A stretch of DNA of 64,000 bases, taken from Streptomyces triticagri. Lineage in GTDB: Bacteria > Actinomycetota > Actinomycetes > Streptomycetales > Streptomycetaceae. The stretch covers positions 62,001 to 126,000 of the forward strand of contig NZ_QUAK01000239.1 in NCBI RefSeq assembly GCF_003429565.1, written 5' to 3'. The translations under genes and the position numbers were made by a program. The notes under the pieces are model-generated. The model saw only the letters and a list, made by a program, of their open reading frames with translations, was not told the origin of the DNA and made no database searches. Shown in pieces: positions 58,097-64,000 of this stretch (positions within the stretch are counted from its first letter, which is position 1; every line of letters begins with the position of its first letter).

Positions 58097-59656
58097 TCAC
58101 GCCACCGGCTCGACCTGGCTGTGCTTCGGCGCCTTCGCGGTCACCATCACACCGGCCACCACACCCGCGAGCAGCATGATGCCGACCGCCCACCACAGGG
58201 CGACCGTGTAGCCGTGCACCACGCCCTCGGACGTGACGAGCCGACGCACGTCCTCGCCGGGCGGCCGGCCCGTCTCCGCGGCCGCGTCCCGCAGACGGGA
58301 GGCGATGTACGCCGTCGAGGTGCTGGTCGCGATGGTGTTCAGGAGAGCCGTACCGATCGAACCGCCCACCTGCTGGGCCGTGTTGACCGTCGCCGAGGTG
58401 ACACCCGAGTCGCGCGGTGCGATGCCCGCCGTCGCGGTGGCGAACACCGGCATGAAGGTGAGTCCCATCCCGAGACCGATCAGCAGCATGCCCGGCAGTA
58501 CGTGGCCCGCGTACTCGGAATGCACGGTGAGACCCGTGAGCAGCATCAGGCCGAGCGCCGCGAGCAGCATGCCCGGCACCATCAGCACCCGCGGCTGCAC
58601 ATGATGCAGCAGCCGGGCGGAGATCTGGGTGGAACCGACGATGATCGCGGCCGTCATCGGCAGGAACGCGAGCCCCGTCTTGACCGGCGAGTACTGCAGG
58701 ATCACCTGGAGGTAGTAGGTCAGGAAGAGGAAGGTGCCGAACATGCCGATCGTCGCGAGTCCCATGGTCAGGAAGCAGCCGGCCCGCGAGCGGTCGCGGA
58801 CGATGTGCAGCGGCAGCAGCGGACTGGCGGCCCGGTTCTGCCACCACACGAAACAGCCGAGCAGGACCGCGCCGCCGATCAGCAGACCCAGGACGAGCCC
58901 GTCGCTCCAGCCACGCGGCTCCGCCTCGCTGAACCCGTAGACGATCGCGACCAGGCCGCCGCAGCCGAGCACCACACCGGGCACGTCGAGCCGCGCCTCC
59001 CGGTGCCCGGAGCGGTCGTGCAGCAGCGCGAACGCGCCGAAGACCGCGATCAGGGCGATGGGCACATTCACATACAGGCACCAGCGCCAGTCGAGATACT
59101 CCGTGAGCAGCCCGCCCGCGATCAGGCCGATCGCACTGCCGCCGCCCGCGAGCGCACCGTAGATCCCGAACGCCTTGCCCCGTTCCCTGGGATCGGTGAA
59201 CGTCGTGGTCAGCAGAGACAGCGCGGAGGGGGCGAGCACCGCCGCGAAGACGCCCTGCAGCGCCCGCGCCGCGAACAGCATCCCCGGACTGCCGGCGGCG
59301 CCACCGAGCGCGGACGCGGCGGCGAATCCGATCAGACCGATGACGAAGGTCCGCTTGCGGCCCACCAGATCGGCGACCCGGCCGCCGAGCAGCAGCAGGC
59401 CACCGAAGGCGAGCGTGTACGCGGTGATCACCCACTGTCGATTGCCGTCGGACATGCCGAGCTCGCGCTGTGCGGAGGGGAGTGCGATGTTCACGATCGT
59501 CGCGTCGAGCACGACCATCAACTGCGCGAGGGCGATGACGACGAGGCCCCACCAGCGCCGTGGATCGGGGGCGTCCCGGGAGCTTGTGAGCGGACCTTCA
59601 CTGCCGGCGGTGGTCGGGCCGGGTATCGGCCCCGGGGTGTCAGGTGCGGAACCCAT
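58097..59656 (-). CDS. MFS drug:H+ antiporter, DHA2 (EmrB/QacA) family
   Basis: 519 residues from the ATG at 59656. After a Pro-rich cytoplasmic tail, about 14 helices follow. Diagnostic blocks are MVVLDATIVNIALPSAQREL (helix 1, motif D1), LLLGGRVADLVGRKRTFVIG (motif A) and ALQGVFAAVLAPSALSLL (motif C region). The protein ends in a basic tail (AKAPKHSQVEPVA). It belongs to the same family as the pump at 47-48 kb but is clearly diverged in sequence. It exports drugs or metabolites using the proton gradient. It lies directly upstream of the ABC-F gene in the same direction, so pump and ribosome protection may form one resistance unit. Confidence 0.92.
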   Translation of the reverse strand: MGSAPDTPGPIPGPTTAGSEGPLTSSRDAPDPRRWWGLVVIALAQLMVVLDATIVNIALPSAQRELGMSDGNRQWVITAYTLAFGGLLLLGGRVADLVGRKRTFVIGLIGFAAASALGGAAGSPGMLFAARALQGVFAAVLAPSALSLLTTTFTDPRERGKAFGIYGALAGGGSAIGLIAGGLLTEYLDWRWCLYVNVPIALIAVFGAFALLHDRSGHREARLDVPGVVLGCGGLVAIVYGFSEAEPRGWSDGLVLGLLIGGAVLLGCFVWWQNRAASPLLPLHIVRDRSRAGCFLTMGLATIGMFGTFLFLTYYLQVILQYSPVKTGLAFLPMTAAIIVGSTQISARLLHHVQPRVLMVPGMLLAALGLMLLTGLTVHSEYAGHVLPGMLLIGLGMGLTFMPVFATATAGIAPRDSGVTSATVNTAQQVGGSIGTALLNTIATSTSTAYIASRLRDAAAETGRPPGEDVRRLVTSEGVVHGYTVALWWAVGIMLLAGVVAGVMVTAKAPKHSQVEPVA

Positions 59657-59729
59657 GCAGTCCAGGACAGCACAGAAGGCAGGGGTCCGCGCGACGTGGC
59701 AGAACGTGATCCGTGCGGCGTCCGTACGG

Positions 59730-60659
59730 CTAAGGGGCGGCGGGCCGTACGACGGCCACCGGGCTGTGCGCATGGTGCAGCAGGGCCTGGCTGACCGAAC
59801 CGAGCAGCAGCCCGGTGAAGCCCCCGCGCCCACGGGCCCCCACGACCACCAGGCCCGCGCCCTCGCTCGCCGCGATCAGGGCCTCGCGTGCACCGCCCTT
59901 GACCACCCGGTGCTCCACCTTCACATCCGGATGCTCCGCGGCCCGGCCGGCCATCGACTCGGCGAGGAGCCGCTCCTCGCCCGCGGCGAGCGCACCCGGC
60001 TCGGCCGCGTACGGCTCCGCGGGGTCCGCCGGCGCAGGCGCCTGCACCGACCAGTCGCTCCAGGCGTGCAGGGCCAGGATCCCGGTTCCGTGCAGCGCGG
60101 CGTGCGCGAAGGCGAAGTCGATCGCCGCCCGGCCGGCGGGCGACCCGTCCACACCGAGCACCACACGGCCGTCGCCCTGCGCGGACTGCTCGCGGACGAC
60201 CAGGAGAGGGCAGTGGCTGTGCGCGGACAGATGCACCGCGGTCGAGCCGACCAGGAGACCGATGAAGCCGCCCATGCCCCGGCTGCCGACCACGATCAAG
60301 CGCGCGGAGCGGGACTCGGCCTCGAGCGCGGTGAGCGCCTCACCGTTCACCACCGCCTGCGTCACCGTCACATCGGGAGCCGCGGCCCGGGCCCGCTGCA
60401 CGGCCTCCGTCACGGTCTGCCGGGCGAGATTCCGCAGCCCGCCCTCCGCCGGGCCGAGCGCCGAAGGGCCGAGCGGCACATGCAGCGCCGGCCAGACGAA
60501 GACGTGCACGACCCGCAGCGAGCAGCCGCGCAGCGCCGCCTCCCGGGCCGCGGTGTCCACGGCGTGCAACGCCGAAGCGGACCCGTCCACCCCCACCACG
60601 ACCGGCGGACCGGCCGAGGCATCGGGTTCGGGACTCGGGGCGTCCTCGCTCGTGGTCAT
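59730..60659 (-). CDS. Tandem universal stress protein (two UspA domains)
   Basis: 309 residues from the ATG at 60659, with AAAGGA 8 nt upstream. Two Usp domains (about 20-155 and 165-305) each contain the ATP-binding motif: VVGSRGMGGFIGLLVGSTA in the first and VVGARGRGGFTGLLLGSVS in the second, with matching starts VVVGVDGSASALHAVDTAA and VVLGVDGSPAGRAAIDFAFA. Tandem Usp proteins of this type belong to the hypoxia/dormancy (DosR/DevR) regulon in mycobacteria and their genes accompany Acg-type nitroreductases, as here. It may bind ATP and aid survival in low oxygen or stationary phase. It is 73 bp downstream of its nearest upstream neighbour on the strand, the nitroreductase region. Confidence 0.93.
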   Translation of the reverse strand: MTTSEDAPSPEPDASAGPPVVVGVDGSASALHAVDTAAREAALRGCSLRVVHVFVWPALHVPLGPSALGPAEGGLRNLARQTVTEAVQRARAAAPDVTVTQAVVNGEALTALEAESRSARLIVVGSRGMGGFIGLLVGSTAVHLSAHSHCPLLVVREQSAQGDGRVVLGVDGSPAGRAAIDFAFAHAALHGTGILALHAWSDWSVQAPAPADPAEPYAAEPGALAAGEERLLAESMAGRAAEHPDVKVEHRVVKGGAREALIAASEGAGLVVVGARGRGGFTGLLLGSVSQALLHHAHSPVAVVRPAAP

Positions 60660-60763
60660 CGCGGGATTCCTTTCGTCTGGCGGACGGCGCGCGGTGCGGC
60701 GCGGCCGTGCTGTCGGCGAGGGAGGGGACCAGTTCCGGACCGAGAAGCCGAGGAGCCGCCCGG

Positions 60764-61813
60764 TCAGTCCTCCACCGTCAGTACGTCCGTCACCGGGCGG
60801 CGCTCCGTCGGGACGCCGGCGGGACCGTAGCCGAGCCGGATCACCATCTGGACCGGTCCCGAGTCCGTCTGCGGATCGCGCACCGCCCAGCGCAGGGCGT
60901 CCCATTCGAGGGCAGCCGTGGCGAGCGAGGTGGCGATCCCGTCCTGGGTGGCCTGCAGCAGTACGCGCTCGAGGGCCTGGCCCGCCCGCAGCCAGTCGCG
61001 CGCGCCGTCTCCCGTCGTCCCGAGCAGCGCGAGCTGGGGATCGGCCTCGAACTTCGCGCCCGGACGATCGGCCGGTGCGTCCGGGCCCTCGAAGTCGCGC
61101 ACGGGAGCACCGCCCGACCGCTGACGCGGCCCGAGCGCCTCGCGCGGCAGGCCCGAATCGGCGGGACGTCCGTCGCCCACCCAGTGCTCCAGATCGGATC
61201 GCCGGTCCGGGTCGGCCTCCTCGCGCAGCTCCGCCTCGCGGGACAGGGCGAGCACCATTTCGTTGTGACCCGGGTCCGGGAAAACCAGACGGGCCCCTTC
61301 GAGCAGGGCGGCCCGGCGCAGTCCGTCACGGAGTGCCGCGTCCACCGGTTCGGCGCCGAACGGCTCCCGGCTGCTGTGCCGGTCTCGCAACACGGCGTGC
61401 AGTTCGGTGAGTTCGTCGAGCTCCGACCGTACGGAGGGATCGGCGTCGTCGCCTCCCGGGGGCCGGGCACCGGCACCGGAGCCGGTGACCTCGCCGAAGT
61501 CGACCTCGGCGAGGAGGTCCGGGTCGCCCGGATCGGGGAGCAGTCGCACGGCCGGATCGAGGCCGGCCCGCGCGGCCGCGGAGACCCGCAGATTGAACAG
61601 CGCGGCCCCGCCGGCCAGGTGCAGGCCGCGCCCCTCGGGATCGACGTGCGGCAGCGCCCTCGAGCGGTCGGCGCGCACCTGCAGCGTCCTTCGCGCGCGG
61701 TCCGCGCGGAAGCTCCACGGCTGGGAGTTGTGCAGCGACGGCGCCGTCACGGCGTCCGCCACGAAGTCCCTCAGCTCCTGGTCGGTCGGGGTGCGGGAAT
61801 TGTCCGGAGTCAC
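60764..61813 (-). CDS. Acg-family nitroreductase-like FMN protein
   Basis: 349 residues from a GTG at 61813, with AAAGGA 9 nt upstream. It is a fused nitroreductase of the Acg (Rv2032) type: residues about 10-40 contain LRDFVADAVTAPSLHNSQPW, the family signature, while the second half holds WLRAGQALERVLLQATQDGI, DALRWAVRDPQTDSGPVQMV and IRLGYGPAGVPTERRPV. Mycobacterial Acg binds flavin with a lid that may store FMN and is part of the dormancy regulon. It is encoded in the same direction as the Usp gene, 104 bp upstream, and likely shares its control. A second copy of the family begins at the window's right edge. Confidence 0.9.
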   Translation of the reverse strand: MTPDNSRTPTDQELRDFVADAVTAPSLHNSQPWSFRADRARRTLQVRADRSRALPHVDPEGRGLHLAGGAALFNLRVSAAARAGLDPAVRLLPDPGDPDLLAEVDFGEVTGSGAGARPPGGDDADPSVRSELDELTELHAVLRDRHSSREPFGAEPVDAALRDGLRRAALLEGARLVFPDPGHNEMVLALSREAELREEADPDRRSDLEHWVGDGRPADSGLPREALGPRQRSGGAPVRDFEGPDAPADRPGAKFEADPQLALLGTTGDGARDWLRAGQALERVLLQATQDGIATSLATAALEWDALRWAVRDPQTDSGPVQMVIRLGYGPAGVPTERRPVTDVLTVED

Positions 61814-61924
61814 CTTCCAGCGTCCTTTCCGCCCCGGCGAACAGAGGGGGCATACGTCCCTTCTGTCCATCATCGGCGAGGACCCGCCGACTCACCAGGC
61901 CGGCTGATTCACGGGGCCCGGCCG

Positions 61925-63139
61925 TCAGCGCTCCAGGACCAGTGCCAGGCCCTGCCCTACGCCGATGCACAGCGCCGCGACCGCCGTGCCGCTGCCCGCC
62001 GCGGCCAGCTGGTGCGCCGCGGTGCCCGCGAGACGGGCCCCGGATGCACCGAGTGGATGGCCGAGTGCGATCGCGCCGCCCAACGGGTTGACCACGTCAG
62101 GGTCGCATTCCGGCCACTCGGCGAGGCAGCCGAGCACCTGGGCGGCGAACGCCTCGTTCAGCTCGAGCGACGTCAGGTCGCCGAAGCTCCGGCCCGCCTT
62201 CGTCAGGGCCCGTTCCACCGCGGGCACCGGTGCCAGACCGAACCAGTGCGGCTCCACGGCCGCCACCCCGGTCGCCGAGATCCGGGCGAGCGGCTCGCGG
62301 CCGACCGCCTTCAGACCGGCCTCGTCGGTGAGCAGCAGAGCGGACGCACCGTCGTTGAGCGGAGAGGCGTTACCCGCCGTGACCGTACCGCCGTCCTCGC
62401 GGAACGACGGCCTCAGCCTGCCCATGGCGTCCGCCGAAGCGTCCGCGCGCACGCATTCGTCGCGGTCGACGAGCACCGGGTCGCCCTTGCGCTTCGGCAC
62501 CTCCACCGGTGCGATCTCACCGTCGAAGTGCCCCGCCGCCTGCGCCGCTGCCGCCTTGCGGTGCGAGGAGAGGGCGAAGGCGTCCTGCTGCTCGCGGGTG
62601 ATCCGGTGCTTGTCGGCGATGAGTTCGGCGGACTCGCCGAGCGGGATCGTCCACTGCGGCTCCATCCGCGGGTTGACCATCCGCCAGCCGAGCGTGGTCG
62701 AGTACAGCTCGGTGTGGCCGGCCGGGAAGGCCTGGCCGGACTTGGGCAGTACGTAGGGGGCGCGGGACATCGACTCGACGCCGCCGGCCAGGACCACGGA
62801 AGCGTCGCCGAGCGCGATGGCGCGGGCGCCCTGCACGACGGCCTCCAGGCCGCTCGCACACAGGCGGTTCACGGTCACGCCCGGCACCGAGACCGGGAGG
62901 CCGGCGAGCAGGCCTGCCATGCGGGCCACGTTGCGGTTCTCCTCGCCGGCGCCGTTGGCGTTCCCGTAGTAGATGTCGCCGATCAGGCCCGGGTCGAGGT
63001 CCGGTGAACGGTCGAGCAGGGCCCGCAGGATGTGTGCGGCAAGGTCGTCGGGGCGTACGGGGGAGAGGCTCCCGGCGTACTTGCCGAACGGGGTTCGGAC
63101 GGCGTCGACGATGTAGACGTCCCTGCTCGGCTGGTTCAT
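61925..63139 (-). CDS. Acetyl-CoA C-acyltransferase (thiolase), 3-oxoadipyl-CoA thiolase-like
   Basis: 404 residues; ATG at 63139 with AAGGAG 7 nt upstream. Thiolase catalytic residues are visible: Cys94 in VNRLCASGLEAVVQ, His in GGAIALGHPLGASGARL and the second Cys in AALCIGVGQGLALV. The loop YYGNANGAGEENRNVARMAG resembles PcaF/PaaJ beta-ketoadipyl-CoA thiolases of aromatic degradation rather than biosynthetic acetyl-CoA acetyltransferases. It splits 3-ketoacyl-CoA to acetyl-CoA and a shortened acyl-CoA in the cytoplasm. No other catabolic gene adjoins it, so the substrate is inferred from sequence only. It is flanked by two nitroreductase genes. Confidence 0.92.
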   Translation of the reverse strand: MNQPSRDVYIVDAVRTPFGKYAGSLSPVRPDDLAAHILRALLDRSPDLDPGLIGDIYYGNANGAGEENRNVARMAGLLAGLPVSVPGVTVNRLCASGLEAVVQGARAIALGDASVVLAGGVESMSRAPYVLPKSGQAFPAGHTELYSTTLGWRMVNPRMEPQWTIPLGESAELIADKHRITREQQDAFALSSHRKAAAAQAAGHFDGEIAPVEVPKRKGDPVLVDRDECVRADASADAMGRLRPSFREDGGTVTAGNASPLNDGASALLLTDEAGLKAVGREPLARISATGVAAVEPHWFGLAPVPAVERALTKAGRSFGDLTSLELNEAFAAQVLGCLAEWPECDPDVVNPLGGAIALGHPLGASGARLAGTAAHQLAAAGSGTAVAALCIGVGQGLALVLER

Positions 63140-63184
63140 CGGGCGGCTCCTTCACGAGGTCTGTTGGCACAGGCTTTCGGGGTG

Positions 63185-63480
63185 ACCGGACCAAAATCAA
63201 GCCCGCCCGGCACGTGAGGACGGGGTCGTCCTGGCCAATTCAGCCGGTCCGGCATTTGAGGACGAGGCCGCCAGGCCGACAAAACAAGCCCGTCCGGCGT
63301 TTGAGGACGAGGCCGCCAGGCCGATGCCTGGAACCGGAACGGCCCTGGACGGGACTTGTCCTCAATCGCCGGACGGGCTGAATGATGCCCTCAAACGCCG
63401 GGCGGGCTGAGAGATGGCCTGGACGGCCTTGTCCTCAATCGCCGGACCGGCTGAAAGAAGCGCCGGACCTCCTGAAGGAT
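63185..63480. repeat. Second cluster of short intergenic repeats
   Basis: In the 360-bp gap 63140-63499, three reversed copies (GAGGAC blocks at about 63216, 63258 and 63303) face three forward copies (TCCTCAA blocks at about 63358, 63390 and 63432) of the same CTCAAACGCCGGACGGGC-type unit. The centre 63303-63363 is the 61-bp core also found at 28933-28993 in the opposite orientation. No gene lies here. Confidence 0.8.
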
Positions 63481-63499
63481 GCCCCCCGGGGGGCTCGCC

Positions 63500-64000
63500 C
63501 TACCCGTTGGTGAACGACAGGACCTCGTCGACCCGTCGACGCCTCGTCGCCGGCCCCTCCGGCCCGTACCCGAAACGGATCACCATCTGAACGAACCCGA
63601 GCCCCGCCGAGGGATCCCGCACCGCCCACCGAATCCCGTCCTCCTCGAGGACATGCGTGGCCACCGACGTGGCGAGCCCGTCCAGCGTCGCCCTGAGCAG
63701 CACACGCTCCATGGCCTGCCCCGCCCGCAGCCAGTCCTCGGGCCGATCGCGCACCGTCCCGATCAGCGCGAGCTGAGCAGACTCCTCGAAGCGCACCGAC
63801 TCCCGGAGCGGCCCGGCACCCGTGGGATCGAAATCGCGCACCGGCGCCCCACCACCGCGCGGCCGCGGCCCGAAGGCGAAGGCGGGGATGCCGTCGCGCC
63901 GGCGGCCGCCACCGACCGCCGGGTCACCGGTCCATCGCCCGAGCTCGGCCCGCCGCGCGGGATCGTCGGACTCCCGCATCTCGGCCTCGGCGGCGAGCGA
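63500..64000 (-). CDS. Acg-family nitroreductase-like FMN protein, C-terminal part
   Basis: About 166 codons are inside the window; the frame is open to base 64000, so the N-terminal half lies beyond the edge (an internal ATG at 63979 is not the likely start). The visible part matches the second half of the copy at 60764-61813: GGGAPVRDFDPTGAG, AQLALIGTVRDRPEDWLRAG, QAMERVLLRATLDGLATSV, then IRWAVRDPSAGLGFVQMVI and RFGYGPEGPATRRRRVDEVL. The two copies are clear paralogues separated by a thiolase gene and a repeat cluster. Role as for its paralogue. Confidence 0.9.
   Translation of the reverse strand, partial: SLAAEAEMRESDDPARRAELGRWTGDPAVGGGRRRDGIPAFAFGPRPRGGGAPVRDFDPTGAGPLRESVRFEESAQLALIGTVRDRPEDWLRAGQAMERVLLRATLDGLATSVATHVLEEDGIRWAVRDPSAGLGFVQMVIRFGYGPEGPATRRRRVDEVLSFTNG

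Overview
The window is high-GC DNA with strong third-position G/C bias, AGGAGG-type ribosome binding sites, GTG and TTG starts and many leaderless-looking promoters. Its gene families (an NsdA-like TPR regulator, a CatR/CatA pair, a DUF5133-like protein, a PAS-SpoIIE phosphatase, an ECF42-type sigma factor with a YCII protein) point to Streptomyces. It is chromosomal. I see no rRNA, tRNA, CRISPR array, phage module or transposase. About 57 protein genes are supported, two of them cut by the window ends, plus one degraded gene.

Region 1 to 17 kb is mostly carbohydrate work. It starts with the end of a GH95-type fucosidase, then an ECF42-like sigma factor with its YCII partner, and a secreted amidase. 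A ROK regulator faces a tightly overlapping sugar ABC operon (two-domain ATPase, two permeases, binding lipoprotein, tagatose/psicose-epimerase-like enzyme). Just downstream lies a very large secreted ThuA-sugar dehydrogenase-PKD-CBM protein. Together they look like one locus for an oxidised or rare sugar.

Region 15.7 to 29 kb is regulatory and metabolic: a kinase-fold phosphotransferase containing a TTA codon, an NsdA-like TPR regulator, a PAS/SpoIIE phosphatase, a D-aminopeptidase, acetyltransferases, an ArsR-SRPBCC fusion under a striking double operator, a deaminase, a lactate-monooxygenase-like enzyme and a luciferase-like/FMN-reductase operon preceded by a mirror-symmetric motif array.

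Region 29 to 46 kb holds an aminoglycoside adenylyltransferase homologue, a secreted endonuclease/phosphatase-fold protein, a methyltransferase pseudogene, a NarL-type two-component system, an intradiol dioxygenase fused to a chitin/cellulose-binding module, a thioredoxin-reductase-like flavoprotein, an aldo/keto reductase and the peroxide module catA-ankyrin/catR.

Region 46 to 64 kb has export, resistance and stress genes: two DHA2-type efflux pumps, a P450 and MGT-type glycosyltransferase, a TetR/FMN-reductase pair with two operator dyads, an ABC-F protein overlapping alkB, a tandem universal stress protein, two Acg-type nitroreductases and a thiolase between them.

Non-coding structure is notable. 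There is a long near-perfect inverted repeat (2983-3149) with a degenerate relative near 33.9 kb. Two clusters of a short GC-rich repeat (28.9 and 63.3 kb) share a 61-bp core in opposite orientation. At least eight genes have a TANNNT box 5 to 7 nt before the start codon.
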